From Paramicrobacterium fandaimingii (lineage in GTDB: Bacteria; Actinomycetota; Actinomycetes; Actinomycetales; Microbacteriaceae): 64,000 bases of DNA. Positions 40,373 through 48,332 of the stretch are shown piece by piece. A program made the translations under genes and the position numbers. The notes under the pieces are model-generated. The model did no database searches, had not been told where the DNA came from, and was given only the letters and a program-made list of their open reading frames with translations. Each line of letters begins with the position of its first letter. Position 1 is the first letter of the stretch. The stretch is taken from the NCBI RefSeq assembly GCF_011751745.2, contig NZ_CP061170.1:3038001-3102000 (forward strand). Direction: 5' to 3'.

Positions 40373-41167
40373 CTACTGGCCGAACTCCTCGGCAAGCACG
40401 CCCGCCATCACGTCAGCGTCCCACTGGTGATACGAGGCGACAACGGTTCGCATGCGTGCATTCGCGAGATCGCTCACGAGCATCTCCGCGGCGGGCGGAA
40501 AGATCGGAAGCGTCTCGGTTCCCACCATTGCCAGCATCGGCTGCGTCACGTTCGACCACCTCTCACCGCGCGGCACATCGTGAACCGCGAGGGATGCCGC
40601 GTCGGCGACGAGCGACGGTGCAAGCGCCACCATTGACGGCCATGCATCACTCGATTTGGCCCCCTCGAGCCACGCACGCGGCATGTCCTTCATGAAGTGT
40701 TCAACGGTGCTCTCGCCGTCTCCAGCCGCGACTCGGCCGCGAAGCTCGTCAACGAACTGGGCGGCTTCCCCGTCGTCGTCGACAGCGAACGGCACTTCCC
40801 ACACGGCGAGGCGCGTGATCGGCAGACCGGCGTTGGCCGCCCACAGCGCGATCGCCCCACCGGATGAGTTTCCAAAGACAAACGCCTCCGCGCCGGCAAC
40901 GTCGATGAGCGCTGCGAGATCGTCAACTTCCCGCTGCAGCTCTGTGCCGGCATCCGCGTCCTTAACGGACCCGCTCTGACCGCGGCCGCGCCGATCGTAG
41001 TTATAGACGGCGAAGCCTCGCTCGGCGAGAAGCTCGGCCATGCGCGATGTCGTTGTGTCGCCGCTGCGCTCTTGCATTGCTCCCGCGACAAGGATCACCG
41101 GCTGCCCGGAACCGTAGCGGTCGTACGCGATGCGTGTTCCATCGGCTGATATCGCAAAGTCAGTCAT
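40373..41167 (-). CDS. Alpha/beta hydrolase
   Basis: A 264-residue alpha/beta hydrolase. The nucleophile elbow is FGNSSGGAIALW (Ser near residue 99), GRGQSG follows strand 4, and the oxyanion-region VILVAGAMQERSGD replaces the more usual HG motif. The catalytic His is probably in VVASYHQWDADVM near the end. ATG 41167 is preferred because AAGGAG is spaced 5 nt before it; the GTG two codons upstream is too close. It is convergent with the MFS gene (10 bp between stops). It is possibly an esterase or lactonase; the substrate is unknown. Confidence 0.87.
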   Translation of the reverse strand: MTDFAISADGTRIAYDRYGSGQPVILVAGAMQERSGDTTTSRMAELLAERGFAVYNYDRRGRGQSGSVKDADAGTELQREVDDLAALIDVAGAEAFVFGNSSGGAIALWAANAGLPITRLAVWEVPFAVDDDGEAAQFVDELRGRVAAGDGESTVEHFMKDMPRAWLEGAKSSDAWPSMVALAPSLVADAASLAVHDVPRGERWSNVTQPMLAMVGTETLPIFPPAAEMLVSDLANARMRTVVASYHQWDADVMAGVLAEEFGQ

Positions 41168-41249
41168 TGCCACTCCTTCGTGATCAATCTCGGCTGCTTC
41201 CCCCAGCCTGCCACCCGCTCACGGGCAGCCACTACCCTGTGCCGTACAT

Positions 41250-41582
41250 TCAGTGCGAAGCGTCGCGCTCAGCAGCCGCCTTGATCGTGCTCATCCGCGC
41301 TTCCCAGCCTTTTCCAACCGACTCAAGCAGGCGGCCTACCTCGCTGAGGCGAACGCCAAGTGCTGTGTACCTGCGCTCTCTTCCGAAGCGTTCCGACTCG
41401 GCGAGCCCCGCGTTTTCGAGCACGCTGAGGTGCCGCACGATAGCCTGCCGGGTCACAGGCAGTTCAGAAGCGAGAGTAGAGGCAGATGCTCCTTCCCTGC
41501 CGATTCGTTGCAAGATCGTCCACCGTGTGTCATCGGCGAGCGCAGCAAAAACCTCGACATCACTCGGCATGCGCGTCGTCAC
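41250..41582 (-). CDS. ArsR-family transcriptional regulator
   Basis: A 110-residue winged-helix protein: VFAALADDTRWTILQRIGRE, then ASELPVTRQAIVRHLSVLEN (recognition helix) and ERRYTALGVRL (wing). No metal-binding CxC motif, so it probably does not sense metal. It starts at GTG 41582, overlapping the stop of the AHSA1-domain gene by 4 bp (GTGA). ArsR/AHSA1 pairs are common; the regulator usually represses its own operon. Two identical-type palindromes upstream of the operon at 42051-42102 are the likely binding sites. Confidence 0.9.
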   Translation of the reverse strand: MTTRMPSDVEVFAALADDTRWTILQRIGREGASASTLASELPVTRQAIVRHLSVLENAGLAESERFGRERRYTALGVRLSEVGRLLESVGKGWEARMSTIKAAAERDASH

Positions 41583-42031
41583 GGCCGTACCTGCGGCGAC
41601 GATTCACAGTGGGCTTTCGCCACCTCGAGCTCCTCGATCCATCCCTCGAGATTTCCATCAAAGGCTTTGCGCCGATCTGCAGCGCTTCCGGGGAGCGAAG
41701 CAAATCCACTCTCCGTGACACTTAATGTCACGCCACCCGACGGCCTTTCGACGATACGAAATTCAACAAGTGTCGACGCCGAAGCCGGATCGTCTGCCTG
41801 CTGCAACCAACGGAATGCCGCATATCTCGGCTCATCGAGTTCGACTGTGACGAACGCGAACTCGCCGTGCACGCTATCGTGCACAACGGTGACGTCGCCG
41901 CGATTCTCTCGTCGATGATCGCGAAGTTCTCCGTCATTGACGTACCAGCCCGGCTCGCTGATCAACTCCCAAACACGTGCTGCCGTGGCGTCGATGTCTA
42001 CGTGCCGTTCGATTGTGTCGATGTCTTCCAT
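41579..42031 (-). CDS. SRPBCC/AHSA1-domain protein
   Basis: A 150-residue START-like protein beginning MEDIDTIERHVDIDATAARV, with WELISEPGWYVND and EFRIVERPSGGVTLSVTESG, the AHSA1 (activator of Hsp90 homologue) pattern. These proteins form a deep ligand pocket; functions are mostly unknown. It is the first gene of the ArsR operon, with a TGAGG site before ATG 42031 and a promoter flanked by two TGCAAC-N6-GTTGCA palindromes. The pair may sense a small hydrophobic ligand, which is inference. Confidence 0.87.
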   Translation of the reverse strand: MEDIDTIERHVDIDATAARVWELISEPGWYVNDGELRDHRRENRGDVTVVHDSVHGEFAFVTVELDEPRYAAFRWLQQADDPASASTLVEFRIVERPSGGVTLSVTESGFASLPGSAADRRKAFDGNLEGWIEELEVAKAHCESSPQVRP

Positions 42032-42050
42032 TGGGTCCTCATTTCATAAC

Positions 42051-42102
42051 CTGCAACCTCAGAGTTGCAGGTAGGATAGCAATGTGCAACCCTTTTGTTG
42101 CA
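42051..42102. promoter_or_regulatory. Two TGCAAC-N6-GTTGCA operators at the ArsR/AHSA1 promoter
   Basis: CTGCAAC-N6-GTTGCAG (42051-42070) and TGCAAC-N6-GTTGCA (42085-42102) are perfect inverted repeats of the same type, with centres 33 bp apart (about three helical turns). A minus-strand -10 box TATCCT lies between them (42073-42078). This fits autoregulation of the ArsR operon. Confidence 0.65.
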
Positions 42103-42146
42103 TACAACGGAAAAGTCGACGGAATAGTTCTCGCTCACCACTCGTT

Positions 42147-42172
42147 ATTGTCTATGCAAATGCATAGACAAT
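42147..42172. promoter_or_regulatory. 26-bp perfect palindrome upstream of the luciferase-like gene
   Basis: ATTGTCTATGCA and TGCATAGACAAT are perfect 12-bp arms around AA, about 40 bp before ATG 42211. The left arm includes TTGTCT, usable as a -35 element, so a repressor bound here could block transcription of the LLM gene. No adjacent regulator other than the ArsR gene is apparent, and its motif is different. Confidence 0.6.
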
Positions 42173-42210
42173 GCATGAAGCGCCCTGCCACCCACTACCG
42201 TGAGGACACC

Positions 42211-43242
42211 ATGAGCGAAACAAAGTTCGGCCTCGACACGTTCGGCGACGTCACCGTCAACGACGCTGGCGTCCCAACGCCCGCGCACCAGGTCATCCGC
42301 GATGTGATCGCGCAGGCGACTCTCGCCGATCAGGTCGGCGTCGACGCCATTGGACTCGGTGAGCACCATCGCGACGACTACGCGATCAGTTCACCCGACA
42401 TGGTTCTTGCCGCCATCGCGGGCCAGACAAGCCGCATTCACCTCGGCACCGCTGTCACCGTACTCTCAAGCGACGACCCCGTGCGCGTGTACGAGAGATT
42501 CGCCACATTGGATGCTGTCAGCAACGGCCGCGCCGAGATCACGCTCGGCCGAGGCAGCTTCACCGAGTCGTTCCCACTGTTCGGCTACGACCTTGAGCAG
42601 TACGAGACGCTCTTCAACGAGAAGCTCGACCTCTTCTCGAAGCTGCTCACCGAAAAGCCCGTGCACTGGCAGGGCACACACCGCGCACCGCTGCACGGAG
42701 CCAACGTCTACCCCAAAACCGCCGCTGGGCGCCTCCCCGCGTGGATCGGCGTCGGCGGCAGTCCCGAGTCCGTCATCCGTTCGGTGAAGTACGGCATCCC
42801 CATGGCCCTCGCCATCATCGGTGGCGACCCCGCGCGCTTTGCGCCGTACGTCGATCTCTACCACCGCGCGCAAGACGAGATCGGGCGAGACCGGATGCCA
42901 CTCAGCGCTCACTCTCCCGGCCACATCGCCGCGACAGACGAGCGTGCCCGCGAGCAGCTGTTCCCGCACTTCAAGGCAAACCGCGATCGCATCGGGGCCG
43001 AGCGCGGCTGGCCACCCACGAGTCACGACGACTTTCTCAACGAAGCAGACAGCGGATCGCTCTACGTCGGCTCGCCCGAGACCGTCGCCCGACGCATTGC
43101 CTCAACGGTGCAGACGCTCGGGCTCGACCGCTTCGACCTCAAGTACGCAAACGGCCCCATGCCGCACGACCAGCTCGCCGAGTCAATCGAGTTGTACGGT
43201 CAGACCGTCATTCCGATGGTGAAGGATATGCTCAGGCGCTAA
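42211..43242 (+). CDS. LLM-class flavin-dependent oxidoreductase (bacterial luciferase-like)
   Basis: A 343-residue TIM-barrel monooxygenase of the luciferase family: GLGEHHRDDYAISSPDMVLA, RIHLGTAVTVLSSDDPVRVY, GRAEITLGRGSF and WIGVGGSPESVIRS are the family's conserved stretches. It uses reduced flavin (FMN or F420, not decided by sequence) on an unknown substrate. The frame is open to 41977, but ATG 42211 with TGAGGA upstream gives the normal start. A 26-bp perfect palindrome precedes it. It differs in subgroup from the NtaA-type enzyme at 13456. Confidence 0.88.
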   Translation: MSETKFGLDTFGDVTVNDAGVPTPAHQVIRDVIAQATLADQVGVDAIGLGEHHRDDYAISSPDMVLAAIAGQTSRIHLGTAVTVLSSDDPVRVYERFATLDAVSNGRAEITLGRGSFTESFPLFGYDLEQYETLFNEKLDLFSKLLTEKPVHWQGTHRAPLHGANVYPKTAAGRLPAWIGVGGSPESVIRSVKYGIPMALAIIGGDPARFAPYVDLYHRAQDEIGRDRMPLSAHSPGHIAATDERAREQLFPHFKANRDRIGAERGWPPTSHDDFLNEADSGSLYVGSPETVARRIASTVQTLGLDRFDLKYANGPMPHDQLAESIELYGQTVIPMVKDMLRR

Positions 43243-43271
43243 TTCGTGCCGTCTGACAACATCCGCTCGTT

Positions 43272-43445
43272 TTTACCTTTCACCCGGCATTTGTTAGGGT
43301 TTTTCGGGAGATACTGCAGAACCGACGACGTGCGAGGTTCCGCCTCTTGATTGCCACGCAATCAGACGCTACCCACGTCTTACGCAGGAATCTTTCATCT
43401 GCATGCATTGTTATCTCCTCTGAGCCATATTCCCAAGGAGTTTGA
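43272..43445 (+). promoter_or_regulatory. Promoter and structured leader of the hexapeptide-repeat gene
   Basis: TTTACC (43272-43277) and TAGGGT (43295-43300) with a 17-bp spacer form a promoter. The roughly 140-nt leader contains two hairpins, GCAGAACC/GGTTCCGC (43316-43343) and TGATTGC-CAC-GCAATCA (43348-43364). A perfect AAGGAG ends it at 43440. It does not match any riboswitch I know. Confidence 0.45.
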
Positions 43446-43844
43446 TTGAGCACACCCGCTGAGGTCGTCGAGACCGACACCGGAACAATCACCCGCTACC
43501 GCCGCCACCCCCTTGGCCGCGGACTGGTTGCTTCGGGAGCAACGGTCGACCCGACCGCCCACATTGAACGAACCGCCTATGTCGAGCCCGGCGCAGTTGT
43601 TGGCCGCGGAGCATGGATCGGCGCAACCGCGTGGATCGATCGCGACGCGACGATCGGCGCCGCTGCCGTCGTCGGCGCTAACGTGCACGTCGGCCAGAAC
43701 GCACACGTCGGCCACGGCGCACGCGTCGGTGGCCACTCGCGCATCGGCGCGAATGCCCGCGTCGGCAATGGCGCGAACGTGCCAGGCGACAGCCAGATCG
43801 ACGCCTTCGCCGATATCTCGGGTCCGGGAGACATTCCGGCCTAA
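43446..43844 (+). CDS. Small hexapeptide-repeat (left-handed beta-helix) protein
   Basis: A 132-residue protein starting at TTG 43446 with an ideal AAGGAG 5 nt upstream. From about residue 33 it consists almost wholly of hexapeptide repeats ([IVA]-G-x-x-[ATV]-x), for example AVVGANVHVGQNAHVGHGAR, the signature of LpxA-like left-handed parallel beta-helices. No acyltransferase catalytic His loop or CoA-binding C-terminus follows, so it may be a structural or minimal trimeric protein. It is monocistronic with its own leader and terminator. The role is unknown. Confidence 0.82.
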   Translation: MSTPAEVVETDTGTITRYRRHPLGRGLVASGATVDPTAHIERTAYVEPGAVVGRGAWIGATAWIDRDATIGAAAVVGANVHVGQNAHVGHGARVGGHSRIGANARVGNGANVPGDSQIDAFADISGPGDIPA

Positions 43845-43860
43845 CGGCACGCACTTCGTC

Positions 43861-43901
43861 AGCGGCGAATGGCGCTCTCCCGGGAGCCGTCATTCGCCGC
43901 T
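43861..43901 (+). terminator. Terminator of the hexapeptide-repeat gene
   Basis: AGCGGCGAATG (43861-43871) pairs with CATTCGCCGCT (43891-43901), continuing inward with partial pairing, followed by TTCGTTT. A typical intrinsic terminator 17 bp after the stop. Confidence 0.8.
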
Positions 43902-43928
43902 TTCGTTTGCCGTGAAGGCTGCCCAAAA

Positions 43929-43991
43929 AGTGAGGTGCCAGAAACTGTCGCTTGCGGCCCACGCCGTCACGACGGTTTTTGGCATCTCACT
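43929..43991. repeat. 17-bp inverted repeat upstream of multicopper oxidase gene
   Basis: Arms 43929-43945 (AGTGAGGTGCCAGAAAC) and 43975-43991 (GTTTTTGGCATCTCACT) pair at 15 of 17 positions, both mismatches being G-T. The 29-bp centre is GC-rich. It may be an extra terminator, or a relic of a short mobile repeat. Confidence 0.6.
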
Positions 43992-44102
43992 GTGACTGCC
44001 CTGTCGCGGGGAGCCACGTCAGGGTCAGGTCAGGGTGAGCCCCCGAGGCGAATGGGGTGAGGCCCGGATGCCGCGGCGCTGCCACGCCGCGAGGCTGGAT
44101 TC

Positions 44103-45710
44103 ATGCTTCACATTCCTGCCTTCCGCACAGCGCGGTCACGCCGCTCCCACACCAGCACGCACCGCCTCCGCCGACCGCGAGCCGTTCTCGCGACAGCATC
44201 CGCCCTCGTTGCCGGCGGCCTCGGCCTCACAATCGGCATCACGGCCTGCGCCCCCAGCTCACCTACTGTCGACACGGTCGGCGCCGTCGATTTCGAGACG
44301 CCGCTGGCGATTCCACCGCTTGCCGAGCGCACAGTGGACGCCGACGGCACTGTGCACGTCGACCTCACGGCAGAGTCTGGTTCCACCCCGTTTGTCGACG
44401 GCACAGAGACTCCCACAATGGGCTACAACGGGTCGTACCTCGGGCCGACGATTCGGGTGAATCGCGGTGAGAGCTTCGCCCCGTGCATGACGAACGAACT
44501 GCCCGAGGTGACGACGCTGCACTGGCACGGAATGCATCTGCCGGCGGCGGCAGACGGCGGCCCCCATCAACCTGTCGCCCCAGGCGAAGACTGGTGCCCC
44601 GACTGGACGATAGACCAGCCAGCGGCGACGCTCTGGTACCACCCTCACGCACATGAGTCCACAGAAGAGCAAGTAACCCACGGGCTCGCCGGGATGCTGC
44701 AGATCGAAGACGACGTCGAGGCGGCATTGCCACTGCCGCGCGACTACGGCGTCGATGACGTGCCCGTGATCATTCAAGATGCCCGTTTCTCTGACGAAGG
44801 CGAGTTTCAGAAGACCGGCGACTTCGTCGGAACGCTTGGCGATACGCTGCTCGTCAACGGCACAATCGGGCCCTACTTTGAGGCGACGACAGACGTCGTG
44901 CGGCTGCGCATTCTCAATGCGTCGTCCGCCCGTGTGTATGACTTCGCGTTTGACGACAACCGCGAATTCGCGATGATCGCCAGCGGCGGTGGGCTTCTCG
45001 AAAAGCCAGCGCAGCTCGATCACATTCGACTGTCACCGGCGGAGCGCGCAGAGATTCTGGTGAAGCTCGAACCGGGCGAGTCCGTGACGCTGCGCAGCAA
45101 TCCGCCGAACCTCGGGGAGGGCTTTCAGGCGATCACTGGATCGGCTGGCCACGAAGACCGCTTCGATGTGCTGCAGCTTCGGGCAGCATCCGAGCTTGAT
45201 CATGTTGGTGAGATCCCCGATGCACTCACAACGATCGAGTCCCTTGACCCAGCGGATGCCGTCGGCGAGCGCTCCTTCACACTCAACGGGCACAGCATCA
45301 ACGACAAGCAGATGAAGATGGAGCGCATCGACGCCGTCGCCACGGTTGACACGACGGAGATCTGGCATGTTCTGAACGAGATGCCGGCGCCGCATAACTT
45401 TCACGTGCACGACGTGCAGTTTCAGGTGCTGAGCGTTGATGGCATGCCGCCGCCCCCTGAGCTTTCCGGGTGGAAAGACACCATCTACCTCGAGCCCGAC
45501 GTGCAGTATCGCATCATCATGGAGTTCACCGACTACGCCGACGGTGACAACCCATACATGTACCACTGCCATCTGCTGCGGCACGAAGACGCCGGAATGA
45601 TGGGGCAGTTTCTCGTGGTGGAGCCGGGATCAGTCGTGCCTTCACGGTGGACCCTCGATGAGACACCGGGCGATGATGACGAGGCTGGCCCGGGCGACCA
45701 CCAGCACTGA
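44103..45710 (+). CDS. Multicopper oxidase, lipoprotein
   Basis: A 535-residue extracytoplasmic multicopper oxidase. The long basic N-terminus leads to a hydrophobic segment ending ITAC, a lipobox, so it is membrane-anchored outside. All copper motifs are present: TLHWHGMHLP and WYHPHAHES (trinuclear site), NFHVHDVQFQVL, and YHCHLLRHEDAGMM, which supplies the type-1 Cys, His and the axial Met. It oxidises phenols or metals (possibly Cu(I)) with reduction of O2 to water. Upstream lies a direct GTCAGGGTCAG/GTCAGGGTGAG repeat. It is 5 kb from the copper island and might contribute to copper tolerance; this link is inference. Confidence 0.93.
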   Translation: MLHIPAFRTARSRRSHTSTHRLRRPRAVLATASALVAGGLGLTIGITACAPSSPTVDTVGAVDFETPLAIPPLAERTVDADGTVHVDLTAESGSTPFVDGTETPTMGYNGSYLGPTIRVNRGESFAPCMTNELPEVTTLHWHGMHLPAAADGGPHQPVAPGEDWCPDWTIDQPAATLWYHPHAHESTEEQVTHGLAGMLQIEDDVEAALPLPRDYGVDDVPVIIQDARFSDEGEFQKTGDFVGTLGDTLLVNGTIGPYFEATTDVVRLRILNASSARVYDFAFDDNREFAMIASGGGLLEKPAQLDHIRLSPAERAEILVKLEPGESVTLRSNPPNLGEGFQAITGSAGHEDRFDVLQLRAASELDHVGEIPDALTTIESLDPADAVGERSFTLNGHSINDKQMKMERIDAVATVDTTEIWHVLNEMPAPHNFHVHDVQFQVLSVDGMPPPPELSGWKDTIYLEPDVQYRIIMEFTDYADGDNPYMYHCHLLRHEDAGMMGQFLVVEPGSVVPSRWTLDETPGDDDEAGPGDHQH

Positions 45711-45752
45711 GCCGGGCCACTGAGCTGGGCCACCGCCAGGCCGTCGGCACCG

Positions 45753-46043
45753 TCAGGCCACTCGTTTCCACCGGCCGCCGTCGCGCCGGGCGAGAAACCA
45801 CCCGACCACCTCGACCACGGTAGAAGCGACGGATGCCGTGTGGGCGGCGACCTGCTCGGCCAGCTCGTCGTCGTCGCACGTGAAGCGCACGACGATGCGC
45901 GGGGTGCCGCGCACCAGCTGCACATCGCTTGCCTCGACGGTGACGAGCTCCGCTGCGGCATCCGCCATTGTCGGGATCACACGCTCAGGATCGACACCGG
46001 CGCGCATCGCCCCTGGCGACAACGTCACGCGGTAGGACGGCAT
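45753..46043 (-). CDS. Conserved small hypothetical protein, 96 aa
   Basis: A 96-residue protein beginning MPSYRVTLSPGAMRAGVDPE. It has alternating strands and helices (ELVTVEASDVQLVRGTPRIV, then AEQVAAHTASVASTVVEVVG) suggesting a small alpha/beta sandwich. No family name was recalled. It starts immediately after the stop of the VOC gene, so they form one operon. Codon usage matches real genes of the region. Confidence 0.65.
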   Translation of the reverse strand: MPSYRVTLSPGAMRAGVDPERVIPTMADAAAELVTVEASDVQLVRGTPRIVVRFTCDDDELAEQVAAHTASVASTVVEVVGWFLARRDGGRWKRVA

Positions 46044-46427
46044 TCAGGCAGACTGTCCCGTCTGCTCGGGTGCCTGCTGCAGCGCCCATGTGTTGCCGTC
46101 GGGGTCGGAAAAATGCACGAATCGGCCCCAAGGCTGCTCGTCGACGTCGCTCACATCGATTCCGCGCTCGCGAAGATCATCTCGTGCCGCCTCAGCGTTG
46201 TCGATGACGCACTGCGTTTCACGCCTCGATCCCGCGTTCATCTCTGTCATGTTCACGTCGAGAACGATTGAGCACGCCGAGCCGGGAGGCGTCAGCTGCA
46301 CGAACCGGAGATCGTCGCTGACGGGGATGTCATGGTCGGCGTTGAAGCCCGCCCTGACGTAGAAGTCTTTCGCCGTGTCGATATCGCTCACGGGAATCGG
46401 AATCAATTCGAGTCTCATCTGCACCAT
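46044..46427 (-). CDS. VOC-family (glyoxalase-like) protein
   Basis: A 127-residue vicinal-oxygen-chelate protein with two beta-alpha-beta-beta-beta modules: PVSDIDTAKDFYVRAGFNAD and DEQPWGRFVHFSDPDGNTWA. ATG 46427 has AAGGAG 8 nt upstream; the longer frame to 46448 is less likely. Such proteins bind a metal through His/Glu and act on small oxygen-rich or reactive compounds. It directly precedes the 96-aa gene, with no gap. Confidence 0.87.
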   Translation of the reverse strand: MVQMRLELIPIPVSDIDTAKDFYVRAGFNADHDIPVSDDLRFVQLTPPGSACSIVLDVNMTEMNAGSRRETQCVIDNAEAARDDLRERGIDVSDVDEQPWGRFVHFSDPDGNTWALQQAPEQTGQSA

Positions 46428-46500
46428 TTGCTCTGCTCCTTTGCACATCGCTTGCAGTTCACGCTGACATTAGCGCGAGCCACCGACACTCCGCGACGAG

Positions 46501-47781
46501 CTACTCCCCGGCGAAGAACGCTGTTGCAAGGTCCGCGAGCGCCGCGGCATCGTCGACGTGCACCATTTCGCGTGCGGAGTGCATCGAGAGCAGCGGAACG
46601 CCGATATCGACGGTGCGGATGCCGAGGCGCGTCGCCGTCAGCGGCCCGATCGTCGACCCGCAGGGCACCGTGTTGTTCGACACGAACTCCTGATAGCCAG
46701 CGCCCGCCGCTGCCGAGAGCCGGGAGACGAGCGCCGCCCCGGCTGCATCCGTCGCGTACCTCTGGTTGGCGTTGATCTTCAGCAGAACTCCCTCGCCGGC
46801 GTGCGGCTGGTTTGCCGCGTCGTGCTTCTCTGAATAGTTCGGGTGCACGGCGTGCCCGGCATCTGCCGAGAGGCACCAGGATGCCGCATAGGCCTGCTTC
46901 TGCTCGGACCGCGTCGCCCCGAGGCCCTCCGCAACGCGCGTGAGCACGTCGTCGAGAATGGGTCCGCTCGCGCCCGAACGTGACTGCGACCCGAGCTCTT
47001 CGTGGTCGAATGCCGCGAGAACCGAGATGTGGTCGGAGTCGGCCCCCGAGCGCTGCGCGTCGAGCAGCGCAACGAGACCGGCATACACAGACGAGAGATT
47101 GTCCATGCGGCCGGCAGCGAAGAATGCACCGTCGAGCCCGAAGCGCTCCGGCGCGTGAGTGTCGGCGGTCAGCAGGTCGTAGCCGGCAATGTCATCGCGA
47201 TCGACGCCGGCAAACGCGGCAATGTGCGCGAGCAGGTCTGCCTCGCTCGCGCTCCCAACACCCCAGACAGGCTGAACGTGGCGCTGCCTGTCGAGCGTCA
47301 GGCCGTCGTTCGCGCCGCGCTCCAGGTGAATGGCGAGCTGCGGAATGCGCAGAAACGGACCCGTTCGCACAAGCTTCTCTGCGCCATCGCGAAGCGCGAG
47401 TCGACCGGCCAGCTCGAGCTCGCGATCGAGCCATGAGTTGAGCAGCGGGCCTCCGTACACCTCAACGCCGGCCTGCAGCCAACCGTGACTACCGGTCGTC
47501 GGCGACGGCTTGAGCTTGAAGCCGGGCGAATCGGTGTGGGCGCCGAGCACCCGAAACGGTGCCGTTGGTGAGGATGCCGCTGGCTGCAGCCATGCGATCA
47601 CGGCGCCGTCTCGCACAATGTAGCGTCCGCCCGCCTCGCCGCTCCAGGCCTCTTCCTCGTCGAGGCGCGTGAACCCGGCGTCATCGAGCTGCCGCGCCAC
47701 CTCGGCCGCGGCGTGGTACGACGACGGCGATGCGGCGATGAATCGGGCGAAATCGGCAATGTAGTCGTTCACAGCATCCAT
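46501..47781 (-). CDS. M18-family aminopeptidase
   Basis: A 426-residue M18 (aspartyl aminopeptidase-like) metallopeptidase. The family signatures are FIAASPSSYHAAAEVARQLD, RVLGAHTDSPGFKLKPSP (first zinc His and Asp), AAFDHEELGSQSRSGA (bridging Asp, Glu pair) and VLLKINANQRYATDA. The C-terminal VDIGVPLLSMHSAREM supplies the last His. It releases N-terminal acidic or other residues from peptides in the cytoplasm, probably as a large tetrahedral oligomer. ATG 47781 is preferred because it gives the family start; a TTG four codons upstream is possible. Confidence 0.92.
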   Translation of the reverse strand: MDAVNDYIADFARFIAASPSSYHAAAEVARQLDDAGFTRLDEEEAWSGEAGGRYIVRDGAVIAWLQPAASSPTAPFRVLGAHTDSPGFKLKPSPTTGSHGWLQAGVEVYGGPLLNSWLDRELELAGRLALRDGAEKLVRTGPFLRIPQLAIHLERGANDGLTLDRQRHVQPVWGVGSASEADLLAHIAAFAGVDRDDIAGYDLLTADTHAPERFGLDGAFFAAGRMDNLSSVYAGLVALLDAQRSGADSDHISVLAAFDHEELGSQSRSGASGPILDDVLTRVAEGLGATRSEQKQAYAASWCLSADAGHAVHPNYSEKHDAANQPHAGEGVLLKINANQRYATDAAGAALVSRLSAAAGAGYQEFVSNNTVPCGSTIGPLTATRLGIRTVDIGVPLLSMHSAREMVHVDDAAALADLATAFFAGE

Positions 47782-47870
47782 TCCTCCATCCAATCACGGG
47801 TCGCTTCGCTCCCGACCGAGTCACCGACACTCCCAGCGCTCGCGGACTCGAACCCGCCTAAGCTGGAGGG

Positions 47871-48050
47871 GTGCGCCCTTTTCTCATTCCCATCGCCGGT
47901 GCGATCCTGCTCCTCATCGGAATCGTGATCATTCTCACGAACAAAGACCTCGCAACGGTCGCACTGGTCTTCGAGATCGCTGGCGTCGTGCTGCTGGGCT
48001 TCTACATGGTCAAAGAGATGCTGCCTGGTCGCACGAAGCGCAAGCGCTGA
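47871..48050 (+). CDS. Small two-span membrane protein, 59 aa
   Basis: GTG 47871 to TGA 48050 encodes VRPFLIPIAGAILLLIGIVI..., two hydrophobic helices (about 3-22 and 30-47) and a basic tail (PGRTKRKR). The -10 box TAAGCT (47859-47864) lies 6 nt before the GTG, suggesting a leaderless mRNA. Small proteins of this kind are widely annotated as hypothetical in related actinobacteria. It is followed directly by an acidic ORF in another frame. Function unknown. Confidence 0.7.
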   Translation: MRPFLIPIAGAILLLIGIVIILTNKDLATVALVFEIAGVVLLGFYMVKEMLPGRTKRKR

Positions 48051-48100
48051 CGCGACAGCCTGACCCCGAGACGCTCGCCGAGACAGCACCCGAGTTCGCC

Positions 48101-48271
48101 GTGGACGAAGACGGCGAGATCGAGCCGCTCGCCGACAATCCGGAGCTGAACGAGCACATCGACGACAACGTCGTGCTGGGCACGGATGCCGTTGACAGCC
48201 GTGCCGATGAGTCGTCCTACCCTCCGATCTCGGAGGTCGACGACCGCGAATCGAGCGACGACGAGCAGTAG
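48101..48271 (+). CDS. Possible small acidic protein
   Basis: The frame ending at TAG 48271 reads VDEDGEIEPLADNPELNEHI, then DDNVVLGTDAVD and an acidic end ESSDDEQ, with good coding-like composition. The first in-frame usual start is GTG 48101, giving 56 residues, but the same frame is open and protein-like back to about 48049 (LTRQPDPETLAETAPEF), where only CTG is available. A non-standard start or a sequence slip may explain this. No family recognised. Confidence 0.45.
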   Translation: MDEDGEIEPLADNPELNEHIDDNVVLGTDAVDSRADESSYPPISEVDDRESSDDEQ

Positions 48272-48332
48272 CGCCAACGAGCCGCGCATTCCGCCTCGAC
48301 GTGACAAGCTGAGACCAGGCGAAAGGAGTGCC

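Noticed and set aside
44103..45710. Multicopper oxidase as part of the CsoR regulon
   Set aside because: No CsoR-type palindrome upstream; distance from the copper island is about 3.5 kb with unrelated genes between.
47835..47860. tRNA T-arm-like sequence (GGTTCGAGTCC on the minus strand)
   Set aside because: No acceptor, anticodon or D arm can be drawn around it; probably chance, or at most a tiny relic.
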